A stretch of 64,000 nt of DNA, from contig CAYFGK010000006.1 in NCBI GenBank assembly GCA_964342305.1, positions 1 to 64,000 on the forward strand. The letters run 5' to 3'. A program made the translations under genes and the position numbers. Numbering within the stretch: position 1 is the first letter of the stretch; every line of letters begins with the position of its first letter. The notes below the pieces were generated by a model. That model had not been told where the DNA came from. It saw only the letters and a list, made by a program, of their open reading frames with translations, and did not search any database. This DNA is from DT-110 sp964342305 (GTDB taxonomy: Bacteria > Bacteroidota > Bacteroidia > Chitinophagales > Saprospiraceae). This document shows, piece by piece, positions 50,704 to 58,637 of the stretch.

Positions 50704-51447
50704 TTAATCCACCATAAAATGAACGGAAGTACGCAACTGATCACCGTCTATATCGATCAGACGGAAACCGGGGGCTGTATGCTCCGGCTCAAAATTCTCG
50801 ACGTAGGGGTTTATTTGTACGTAGGAAGAAGGAGAAATGAATACCGACCCAAAAGGGGCCAGGATGGTCCGGGCGTGATGATAGTGACCGCAAAAAACAT
50901 GCAGGGGTTCTGCTGCTTTCGCAAAAATCCGGGCCAGGGCTTCCCGAAAGGGCGCCTGAAGCGGGTAGTTATTATCCATATGCGGCACGCCCGCCCGAAC
51001 CGGCGGATGGTGCATAAACAGAATACGGCAGCGTTGTTCCCGCTGGGTTAGTTCAGCTTCCACCCACGACAATTGGTTGGCACTCAGGGTACCCGGGGAG
51101 GAATCCAGAAAGAGAAAGCGTTCACCACACCACTGGCGCCGGTAGTACAACTCTTCATCCTTAAGGTCTTCGGTTACCTCGAATACCCTCGCCAACAGAC
51201 AAGGATTATCGTGATTCCCCGAAAGGACCTCATAGGGAATGGCAAGCGCCTCAATATGTTCGCGGAACCACCGGTATACGTCGGCATTTCCATCTTCCAG
51301 GCAGAGGTCACCGGTAATAACCAGATGGTCGGGTTGTAGCTTACTAATGTGACTGCACAGTCGCAATAAATTGCTGCGTACATCCACCCCAAAAGGCTGC
51401 TCTCCCGCTGTACCCACATGTTGGTCCGTGATCTGGATTATCCTCAT
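50704..51447 (-). CDS. Calcineurin-like metallophosphoesterase
   Basis: 247 residues. The dimetal motifs are in order: ITDQHVG, GDLCLEDG, GNHDN, MHHPPV and GHYHHAR. It resembles CpdA-type cyclic nucleotide phosphodiesterases, but the substrate cannot be fixed from sequence. Cytoplasmic (no signal peptide). Tight spacing with DUF4112 (2 bases) suggests linked expression. Confidence 0.9.
   Translation of the reverse strand: MRIIQITDQHVGTAGEQPFGVDVRSNLLRLCSHISKLQPDHLVITGDLCLEDGNADVYRWFREHIEALAIPYEVLSGNHDNPCLLARVFEVTEDLKDEELYYRRQWCGERFLFLDSSPGTLSANQLSWVEAELTQREQRCRILFMHHPPVRAGVPHMDNNYPLQAPFREALARIFAKAAEPLHVFCGHYHHARTILAPFGSVFISPSSYVQINPYVENFEPEHTAPGFRLIDIDGDQLRTSVHFMVD
50915..50927 (+). repeat. 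13-bp dispersed word, copy 6
   Basis: GCTTTCGCAAAAA inside the phosphoesterase gene (coding IFAKAAE on the other strand). Confidence 0.9.
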
Positions 51448-51479
51448 AGTACACCATTAACGTACAATTGTGGGCTTCG

Positions 51480-52385
51480 TTATGCCTCGGCCTTCGGTTT
51501 TTTACCAGATCCCCGGATATTTACCAGTTTTTTCAGCAAGTCGAACCAGAAGGGAGCTCCCAGCGATACCGCCAGGGCAGTAACGATCCAACCCAGCACC
51601 TTGAGTGCCCAGTCTTGCCAGGAAAGGGATTGTACATCCACTCCGCCCCAACCCAAACCCAGGGGCGCAGAAGCTTCGTCGATCTCCTGATTGATCAGGT
51701 AATTGATCTTGTCAAGAGACTCCCGCATCAAGGGATTTTCGGTGGTCGTCAGGGAATCACCCTGAATCAGCAGATAGTCCTCCGCCATTGCCAGGATTTG
51801 CTGCAAAGCCTCGGGATCGGATTCCAGTCGCTCGTAAATGGCGATGGTATCCGCATTGAAAATGACCGCGATGGCCAAGCCCACTGCCACGAGGATCTTT
51901 TGGATATTGCGTTTATACCAACCGGATGCCCGGTCCATAACATTATCGTACCAATTCCGGATGTTACTCCGAAATTCGTCGAGCCGGTAATCGGCATCGT
52001 TCAGGAGTTGGTTCAAAACGTGTTTGAGGTCGCGGTCGGGCAGGCTGTCAATTCGTTCCTGAATCCGGTCCACGCCCTCCCCTTCCAACAGTACATCAAA
52101 GAGAATGGACTGGAAGGAATCGGCACTCAGGTAGGATGGCGAGCGGCGGCGACTCTTCCCGTAGCGCTGGGACAACTGCTTGTAAAGGGAGTTGTCCTTG
52201 AATTGTTTAAACAGCTTTTCATCGGCATCGGCCGAAGCCAGCATATTGCGCAACGCCTTCTCCAGGTTTTTGCCCCGCAGGGCCAAACCGGAGCTCAGCA
52301 ATTCCATAATAGTGGTTGCCAGCAGGCTGAGCAAGAGCAAGACAAAGACCAGCCCGATTACCACTTCTAATAATCCCAGCATCAT
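51480..52385 (-). CDS. Uncharacterised multi-pass membrane protein
   Basis: 301 residues. One N-terminal TM helix (LLEVVIGLVFVLLLLSLLATT), a long charged soluble part (about 35-170) with helical character, two TM regions near 165-185 and 260-290, and a polar region between. Similar proteins are common in Bacteroidota without a known role; I cannot name a family with certainty. Its start overlaps the S9 peptidase stop by 4 bases, so the two are coupled. Confidence 0.75.
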   Translation of the reverse strand: MMLGLLEVVIGLVFVLLLLSLLATTIMELLSSGLALRGKNLEKALRNMLASADADEKLFKQFKDNSLYKQLSQRYGKSRRRSPSYLSADSFQSILFDVLLEGEGVDRIQERIDSLPDRDLKHVLNQLLNDADYRLDEFRSNIRNWYDNVMDRASGWYKRNIQKILVAVGLAIAVIFNADTIAIYERLESDPEALQQILAMAEDYLLIQGDSLTTTENPLMRESLDKINYLINQEIDEASAPLGLGWGGVDVQSLSWQDWALKVLGWIVTALAVSLGAPFWFDLLKKLVNIRGSGKKPKAEA

Positions 52386-54763
52386 TTAAGGGTTTCCTGG
52401 AACAATTTGAAGATGCGTTTATACTCATCACTCCAACTGGAAGGCTCGATGAATCCGTGTCGTTCTACCGGGAATACGGCAAACTCCCAATTGTCTTTTT
52501 CCAGCTCGATCAGTCGCTGTGCCAGGCGGACTACATCCTGAAACTGCACGTTCGTATCGATCATCCCGTGCAGGATCAGCAATTGATCCTCCAGCCCGTC
52601 TGCGAAATTGATGGGTGAAGAGCGAGCGTAGGCAATGCTGTCCATTACCGGAGTATTCAAAATATTGGAGGTATACCCGTGGTTGTAGTGTGCCCAATCG
52701 GTCACGGAGCGCAGCGCTGCACCGGCGGCAAACGTGCCCGGCTCCGTAAACAGGGCCATCAGCGTTATGAACCCTCCGTAGGATCCACCATAAATACCGA
52801 TCCGGTCGGGGTCGACATCATAGGCTTCCGCCAAATGCCTGGCACCATCCACCTGGTCGTCCAGGTCTTTACCACCCATATAGCGATAAATGCCCGTGCG
52901 CCAGTCGCGGCCGTAGCCGGCACTCGCACGGTAGTCAATGTCCAGCACAGTGTACCCATTATCCACCAACAGGTTGTGGAACATGTACTCGCGGTAATAG
53001 CTACTCCACCAGCGGTGTACATTTTGCAGGTACCCGGCACCGTGTACGAAGATCACGGCGGGGCCATCGGGCTGGGGATTCTCAGGACGGTACAGTCGAG
53101 CCGGCACTTCGGCACCGTCGCGGGCGGTGAAGCGGATAATCTCCGGCTCCCGCCAATCGTAGGTATTGAAGGCATCGGTGGTCGATTCGGTCACCTGTAT
53201 CGCTTCGGCCCCGGCCTCATTGGGCATCACGTAGAGTTCCCAGGGTTTATTGCTGTAGGAATAGCGAACGGCCAGGTATTCCTCGTCGGGCGACAGGTCC
53301 ACTTCGTGGTTACCCGGCATAGTTGTAATGCGGGTCAGCTCTCCACCGCTGGCTGGCAAATGGTAGAAATGGTGTTCGTGGGGGCCCTCGGCACTGGCCG
53401 TAATATAGAAGGTGGATCCGTCATTGGACAGGGCAGCTGATTGAACCTCAAATTCACCGGTGGTAAGCTGGGTTTTCCGTCCCGTTTCGGTATCCATAAT
53501 ATACAGGTGGGAATACCCGGTTGCTTCGGATTGGTAATAGATGGTCCGGTTATCCGGAAGCCAGCCGGCCGTTCCCGAGGCAAAAGACCAGCCAATACCA
53601 GGTCCGGCGATCCACGCATCATCGTGCTGGTGGTCCAGGGTGGTCAGCTCTCCGGTTGCGGGATCCAGCAGGGTGATCCAGCGATCTTTATTATCCTGGG
53701 AGCGCAGGGTAAGGATGGCCTGACCTTCGCCATTAAAAATGGGCGAGGCAAAGGTCACTTCGCGGGCCTCTTTGAACGTATCTACGTATTCCTCCGATCC
53801 CGTGTGGTACTCTTCCAGATAGGCGGGCTTGTCGTAAATGCCCGGCAGCTGTGCGGGATCGATAGTATAAAAGGTATCCCGCTCCCGGTCGAAGATCCCC
53901 ATCTCATAAGTTGTCTGGGGGCTTCCCACTTTTGCTCTCGAACGCAAGTCTTCAATGTAGCCGCTTTCGGTTACGTAATTGGGAACGCGGGTATTTTTGG
54001 CGTCGGCCGACTTGGCCATCATCATGGTCACAAATCGCAGGTCATCACTGGCTTCCATGCCCCATAGGCGTTTTCCCTGCAAATACACCGGCGCGGGACG
54101 ATCGGGTTGCAGTGCTTCCCGTTGAGCCGACCTGGCCTCCGATTGTGCATCCCGCCAGCGAAGCACCTCGAACAGGTCCATCTGTTGTTCCTGTAACCAT
54201 TGCTGATACTCCGGATCGGGACGCGACCGGCGGGGGCCGTCACTTTGTACGTTGGTCAGTTGCTCGATCGCTCCCGTTTCCCGATCCCAGGAGAAAAGGT
54301 CATTTCCCGACCGGTAAACGATCACCCGGTCTTGCCGGGCAAAGAAAGGACCGGACTCTCCGCTACTGGTATTGGTAAGCTGTGTTTCTTCACCGGTCTC
54401 CCGGTTAAGGAGGAAAAGATCACCGTTATCCGAGTACACTTTGTAAGTGCGGTCAGAGGAGTAACCACCATTACCTCCCCGAAGCATCTTTTGTTCTTCC
54501 ACCGACACCAATACGGGATCGCTACCGTTTCTATCGGTCTTGTACAGGGAGCTAATGGTGTCCATTTCGGGATTCCACGAGAAGTAGATCGTTTCACTAT
54601 CATCACTCCAGTAGATATTGGAGGGCAAAAATCCCACAAACCGATCCCCCTGCATGATCTGAGGAATGGTTAGGGTGGAGCTATTAGGAACATCAGGGGA
54701 TTGGGCTTTCGCCAAAAAAGCAACCATAAGCATGGCCAGGCAGAACAGAACTCGTCTTGTCAT
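52382..54763 (-). CDS. S9 family prolyl oligopeptidase / dipeptidyl peptidase IV-like
   Basis: 793 residues. Signal peptide to about residue 21 (FLAKAQ), a DPP IV-type beta-propeller (about 60-520; blocks such as WSDDSETIYFSWNP), then an alpha/beta-hydrolase domain. Catalytic triad Ser661 in GIYGGSYGGF, Asp736 in GMIDTNVQ and His769 in VERHGF. It probably releases dipeptides or cleaves after proline in the periplasm or at the surface. First gene of the run S9 peptidase, membrane protein, phosphoesterase, DUF4112. It carries a variant of the 13-bp word at 54705-54718. Confidence 0.93.
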   Translation of the reverse strand: MTRRVLFCLAMLMVAFLAKAQSPDVPNSSTLTIPQIMQGDRFVGFLPSNIYWSDDSETIYFSWNPEMDTISSLYKTDRNGSDPVLVSVEEQKMLRGGNGGYSSDRTYKVYSDNGDLFLLNRETGEETQLTNTSSGESGPFFARQDRVIVYRSGNDLFSWDRETGAIEQLTNVQSDGPRRSRPDPEYQQWLQEQQMDLFEVLRWRDAQSEARSAQREALQPDRPAPVYLQGKRLWGMEASDDLRFVTMMMAKSADAKNTRVPNYVTESGYIEDLRSRAKVGSPQTTYEMGIFDRERDTFYTIDPAQLPGIYDKPAYLEEYHTGSEEYVDTFKEAREVTFASPIFNGEGQAILTLRSQDNKDRWITLLDPATGELTTLDHQHDDAWIAGPGIGWSFASGTAGWLPDNRTIYYQSEATGYSHLYIMDTETGRKTQLTTGEFEVQSAALSNDGSTFYITASAEGPHEHHFYHLPASGGELTRITTMPGNHEVDLSPDEEYLAVRYSYSNKPWELYVMPNEAGAEAIQVTESTTDAFNTYDWREPEIIRFTARDGAEVPARLYRPENPQPDGPAVIFVHGAGYLQNVHRWWSSYYREYMFHNLLVDNGYTVLDIDYRASAGYGRDWRTGIYRYMGGKDLDDQVDGARHLAEAYDVDPDRIGIYGGSYGGFITLMALFTEPGTFAAGAALRSVTDWAHYNHGYTSNILNTPVMDSIAYARSSPINFADGLEDQLLILHGMIDTNVQFQDVVRLAQRLIELEKDNWEFAVFPVERHGFIEPSSWSDEYKRIFKLFQETLK
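54705..54718 (+). repeat. Variant of the 13-bp word (GCTTTCGCCAAAAA)
   Basis: One extra C before the A run; inside the S9 peptidase signal peptide (codons for LAKA). Confidence 0.6.
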
Positions 54764-54857
54764 AGATTTTGCGTCTTTCGGACTAATGTACGAAAAACTT
54801 ATACTTGATCAGCGTCGCCGTGCTACTGCAGAGTGTGGCTACTTTCTGTCGCCCCCG

Positions 54858-55223
54858 GTCCGCATCGGTACGGGCAATTATGATAGTAGGAGTTCCCATC
54901 ACATCGGCTGCCAGGCGGGCAGCGGTTAATTTGTCGATCGCCTCCTGGGTGGGAACCAGGACCTTTCCGCCCAAATGCCCGCATTTTTTAGCACTCGACA
55001 ACTGGTCCTCGAAATGCACACCGGACGCTCCGGCTTCGATCATTCCCTTCATTAGCTCGTACGCATTCAGATTGCCGCCGAAGCCCGCTTCCGCATCGGC
55101 GATAATGGGTACCAGGTACTCCCGGTCATCGCTTCCCGTGACCGACTGGATCTGGTCTCTGCGCAATAATACATTATTGATCCGGCGCACCACCATTGGC
55201 ACTGAGTTGGCTGGACGGTATCT
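54858..55223 (-). pseudogene. aceA: Isocitrate lyase fragment (aceA relic)
   Basis: About 122 codons of clear isocitrate lyase middle: PANSVPMVVRRINN, APIIADAEAGFGG-type VPIIADAEAGFGGNLNAYEL, GVHFEDQLSSAKKCGHLGG with the catalytic KKCGH, then AARLAADVMGTPTIIIARTD. The N-terminal ~115 and C-terminal ~200 or more residues are missing, and the open frame continues on both sides into unrelated sequence. The gene is dead for the glyoxylate shunt. No aceB is visible. Frame intact inside the fragment, so decay may be recent. Confidence 0.87.
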
Positions 55224-55239
55224 CTGCCTGTCAATGGCG

Positions 55240-55434
55240 AAGCCCCCCCCCATTCCCGTCAGCGTTACCCTGGGTATATTGATCAGTGAACCGGCCCGCA
55301 CCCTCATTCGCTTTCTGAACGACCCGGCGCTACCTGAACGCGTGGTCCATACTACCTGCGAACGCTGCCCGATCATGGATTGCCGGGAGCGGATGGCCCA
55401 GCCCCTCATTTTGCAGCAAGAGGCCCACCGGTAA
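55240..55434 (+). pseudogene. C-terminal fragment of RamB/ScfR-type regulator
   Basis: On the plus strand the frame ending at 55434 reads IPVSVTLGILISEPARTLIR, then HTTCERCPIMDCRERMAQP. This matches the cysteine-rich C-terminus (TCERCP..DC.ER) of XRE-family acetate/short-chain fatty acyl regulators (RamB, ScfR), which often sit divergently beside aceA. The N-terminal DNA-binding part is gone; a run of nine C (about 55243-55251) marks the junction. Confidence 0.62.
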
Positions 55435-55589
55435 CAAGAAATGGCCGCCATCGCCCGACTTGAGAAAATAAGTAAAGTATAAAGGAAGCCACCTCAAACC
55501 TGTTTAGTACTTATACCCAACAGAGATTCCATTATCGTGCCGTATTTTATTTTGGACGTGTTCTTGGCGCGATCCAGAGGATCAGTGCT

Positions 55590-55658
55590 CCACCCCACAC
55601 CCCACACCTCACACCTCACACCTCACACCTCAAACCTCAAACCTCAAACCTCAAACCT
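55590..55658. repeat. Heptamer array, AGGTTTG/AGGTGTG type (block 3)
   Basis: On the minus strand: four AGGTTTG units, then four AGGTGTG, then GGGTGTG and GGGTGG. One arm only, no inverted partner. It starts 7 bases past the stop of the minus-strand gene at 55665, in the same orientation relative to that gene as blocks 1 and 2. Confidence 0.92.
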
Positions 55659-55664
55659 GTTATA

Positions 55665-56783
55665 TTACTTATCAAACCCAATGCTCAGATTGATCTTGGC
55701 ACTCAATCCGACGAAAGGTCGAACGTACAGGGAGTTACTGGGGGCTTCCGCATCGGAGCGTTCCAGCAAGACGCCTCCGGCATTCAGGTAGACGAACTGA
55801 AAAAGCTTGTAGTCAAAGCTGGCGTAGATAGGTTGGCCTACTACCGGACCGGTAAATGTTTGTCCGGATTCGCGTTCCAGATCATTGAGCATAATACCTA
55901 CTCCCACGTACAAATTGCTGAAGAATTTACCGCTGAAAGCGCTGTTCCCGAATGGAAAGCTCACACCAACATAGGGCGACGTGTCGTATTCAAAATCGTC
56001 TTCCGAATCGCCGGCCAGCCCGATACCGCCGTAACCTGCATTGATGGATAAGGCGCCCTGCTTGGTCTCCGTAGGGACGTTATCGAGGTAGCGCTCATCG
56101 GCCAGCGTATACCAGGTATCACTTAGGTAATCGATCAACTCTTCCCGCATCAATCCCAGGGCAGCCTCCTGCCTGTCTTTCAGGGCGGGCACTTCCGCTT
56201 CTTCAAGAGCATTCAGTTGCTCGAGCAGGAGATCGGAGAATATCCGGTCCTGGCGTTTGAGGGACCGGTGATAGCCTGCTAATTTTTCCCGGATCAGGCT
56301 TTCCATCTTTTCCCGCAGGTTCTTTGGTCGCTCGTCCAGATCAATATCTTTCCCCGAAACGAGTATCTGGGCTTTCAAATATTCCTCCATCTGGTATCGC
56401 AGGCGATCGGTGATCTCCCGCATCTCCTTGTCCGAAGCAGCGCGGTAGAAAGCCAGACGGATATCGTAGCGGGTGGATGGTCGCAGTCGGTAGTGAACCG
56501 GGATAGTGTATTCACCTCCGGATTGCTCCATGGGTTTCTTCCAGGAACCTTCGTGCAGGGGCTTCCGGCTTTCCATCCCCTTCTCCGGGTAGATCGCCAA
56601 TTGGACGTATTCAATGGCTGCGGGTATTTTTCCTTTAATCAGGAGATCTTCACCGGCCGGCAATTCCTGGTTATTGGCAAATATATTTTTGTCGTAATCT
56701 AATAACACTTCGCTGTATTGACTTAAACCGGGTGTGACCCAGGTTATAAAACACAGGAATATCAGGGTACATCTCTTCAACAT
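55665..56783 (-). CDS. Secreted or outer membrane protein of unknown function
   Basis: 372 residues; family not recognised. Signal peptide to about residue 21 (TPGLSQ). Next a beta-rich domain (25-125), a charged helical part that looks like a coiled coil (about 125-230: EMREITDRLRYQMEEYLKAQ, LREKMESLIREKLAGYHRSL), then a glycine/aromatic-rich C-terminal region (245-372) ending FVGLSAKINLSIGFDK that resembles a small outer membrane barrel. It may be an envelope protein; function unknown. Confidence 0.78.
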   Translation of the reverse strand: MLKRCTLIFLCFITWVTPGLSQYSEVLLDYDKNIFANNQELPAGEDLLIKGKIPAAIEYVQLAIYPEKGMESRKPLHEGSWKKPMEQSGGEYTIPVHYRLRPSTRYDIRLAFYRAASDKEMREITDRLRYQMEEYLKAQILVSGKDIDLDERPKNLREKMESLIREKLAGYHRSLKRQDRIFSDLLLEQLNALEEAEVPALKDRQEAALGLMREELIDYLSDTWYTLADERYLDNVPTETKQGALSINAGYGGIGLAGDSEDDFEYDTSPYVGVSFPFGNSAFSGKFFSNLYVGVGIMLNDLERESGQTFTGPVVGQPIYASFDYKLFQFVYLNAGGVLLERSDAEAPSNSLYVRPFVGLSAKINLSIGFDK

Positions 56784-56827
56784 AAGGATATGACTTTTTA
56801 TTTCTAGACGAATGATTGACTAAATGG

Positions 56828-57082
56828 TCACTGCACTGCGAGGCGTAACCGAATGGGACCCCGGAAGGACTTAGCCGGGTCAAGGACGTTGGGGCCTTGA
56901 GTGATGATTATGTCTCCCCGGTTGGCCAGGCGCCGCGCCTCTATTCGAACCTCTTCCATACGGGGCCGCCAATCAGATTGGAATAGATTGCGGGCGACCT
57001 CCGATGGACAAATCGTCTTCCCGGGCCCCCTTTTTCGGCAGAGGCCCAGAATGACGGATTCAATGTGCTCGTTGTGCTCCAT
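56828..57082 (-). CDS. DUF3253 small protein
   Basis: 84 residues. GPGKTICPSEVARNL, RMEEVRIEARRLANRGDIII and the C-terminal DPAKSFRGPIRLRL match DUF3253, a winged-helix-like small protein family of unknown role. It starts 45 bases upstream of the envelope protein gene, same strand, and may be cotranscribed. Confidence 0.85.
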   Translation of the reverse strand: MEHNEHIESVILGLCRKRGPGKTICPSEVARNLFQSDWRPRMEEVRIEARRLANRGDIIITQGPNVLDPAKSFRGPIRLRLAVQ

Positions 57083-57212
57083 ACGCAGGTGAAACGCAAT
57101 AGGTCAATGGTTGTTTACTAGTTCCCCACGCCGGGAATTACTCCGGAAATCCGCGAACAATTCGGCTTTTTTCCCTTTCTAAAAGTGAATGTTTACCTAC
57201 AAAACACCTGAC

Positions 57213-57686
57213 ATGAAACAGATTGCTATTAAATACGGAATGTGGATGCTGGCGGGATTTATCGCCTTTTTTCTAATCATGTATCTGATTGGACAAGCCG
57301 ACAATACCTACCTCCGTCTGTTTAACGGTGTCATTCATTTAACTTTGATGGGGCTGGCGATTAATGAATACCGCAAGCTTCGCCCCGATACCGTGCATAA
57401 CTATGTGTCCGGCGTGGGAACCGCCTTTTATACCTCTGCATTTGGTGTGATTGGTTTCGGTGTTTTCATGATGATCTTCCTGAGTTTTGATCCGCAGTTA
57501 ATGCAGGCAATTAACGACCATATTCCACTTGATACCGCTAAAACAGGATTTAATCCCGTAACCTCCGGTGTCATGGTCATTGCGGAAGGGATTGCCACTA
57601 CTCTCGTTGGCTCCTATATCATAACGCGCATCATCGACGCCCGACTGGAGGAATCCAGCATGCCAACTTCCTCCTACGAAGGGTAG
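57213..57686 (+). CDS. Four-TM membrane protein, DUF4199-like
   Basis: 157 residues from the ATG at 57213 (MKQIAIKYGMWMLAGF); the frame begins at 57189, but those eight codons look like leader. Four TM helices: about 8-28, 38-54, 73-95 and 120-145, and a charged tail. The layout and GVGTAFYTSAFGVIGFGVFM resemble the Bacteroidota DUF4199 family. Followed by a terminator-like stem. Confidence 0.75.
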   Translation: MKQIAIKYGMWMLAGFIAFFLIMYLIGQADNTYLRLFNGVIHLTLMGLAINEYRKLRPDTVHNYVSGVGTAFYTSAFGVIGFGVFMMIFLSFDPQLMQAINDHIPLDTAKTGFNPVTSGVMVIAEGIATTLVGSYIITRIIDARLEESSMPTSSYEG

Positions 57687-57776
57687 GCATAACAATAGCC
57701 TTACGGCAAAAAGATTAGAAGCCAGGCCATAGTGTCTGGTACAGTGTTCTGCACAGCGATTCTATCCAAACAAAAT

Positions 57777-57840
57777 GGTTGTAAGCAGTAGTCAGGACCG
57801 GTTTGCCCGGAATCTCCCGACGACGCCTTACAACCTTTTC
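57777..57840 (+). terminator. Terminator-like stem after the DUF4199-like gene
   Basis: GGTTGTAAG (57777-57785) pairs with CTTACAACC (57827-57835), followed by TTTTC. The 41-nt loop could form a smaller stem (CCGG-tttgc-CCGG). Long loop, so weaker evidence than for the other terminators. The rest of 57687-57971 shows no gene. Confidence 0.45.
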
Positions 57841-57971
57841 TTATGGCATTCACTATGTTTTTGGTAAATCTCCTACCAGTTTCTCAGTAAAAAGACTTGA
57901 AATTACACCAACTACAATGACAACATTTTGAATGTATGCCCGTATAACCCCCTAACACAGAATTTACACCT

Positions 57972-58634
57972 ATGAACTATTCGCTGTTAGAGGATCTAAT
58001 TGACGTACTGAAGCAGTACGAGGCGGAAAACGGATCAGCCACTTTATCCGATTTTTCTGCCTGGCTCTACGAACAACAACATCACGAAGCAACCGACTCC
58101 GAAGCACACGGATCCCCCCGCATTCATCAGGAATTGAATGAATCCATTATGCAGCAATTGGTTGACCTTTACCAACACGCCCGCCATTACATCAAAACCG
58201 CCCTTAAAAACTCCCCCCTGAAAGGCATTTTTGACTTTACCTTCCTGAGTACCCTCGACGAGATGGGTGATCTGAGGAAATCTGATCTCATCCACTACAA
58301 TACCGTGGAGTTTTCACCGGGCATGGAAGTTATTCGCCGCCTCATTCGCAACGGCCTGATCGAGGATTACGATGATCCCGATGATGGGCGTTCCAAGAAA
58401 GTACGATTGACCACGAGTGGACGCAACATGCTAGAGCAAGTGCGTCCATCCATGGAATTGGTCCAGCAAATCCTGGCCGGCAACCTGAGTTTGCGCGAAA
58501 AACGGCATACCCTGTCGGGCCTGCGCAAACTAACCCATTTTCACGGTCCCATCTGGGAGCAACAACACGGAGAGGAACTCGACAAGATTGCTACCTTTGG
58601 AGCGAGAGCCCAAAGTGTCGAACAACCTTCGTAA
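57972..58634 (+). CDS. MarR-family transcriptional regulator
   Basis: 220 residues, longer than the usual 140-160 because of an N-terminal extension of about 60. Winged-helix core: FDFTFLSTLDEMGDLRKSDL, then RLIRNGLIEDYDDPDDGRSK and KVRLTTSGRNMLEQVRP, the MarR wing pattern DDGRSKKVRLT. It probably binds an operator as a dimer. It ends 4 bases before the glycerate kinase gene, which it may control. Confidence 0.85.
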   Translation: MNYSLLEDLIDVLKQYEAENGSATLSDFSAWLYEQQHHEATDSEAHGSPRIHQELNESIMQQLVDLYQHARHYIKTALKNSPLKGIFDFTFLSTLDEMGDLRKSDLIHYNTVEFSPGMEVIRRLIRNGLIEDYDDPDDGRSKKVRLTTSGRNMLEQVRPSMELVQQILAGNLSLREKRHTLSGLRKLTHFHGPIWEQQHGEELDKIATFGARAQSVEQPS

Positions 58635-58637
58635 TGC

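Noticed and set aside
55435..55589. More of the broken regulator or lyase
   Set aside because: No further match to either family is readable; it appears to be plain intergenic DNA.
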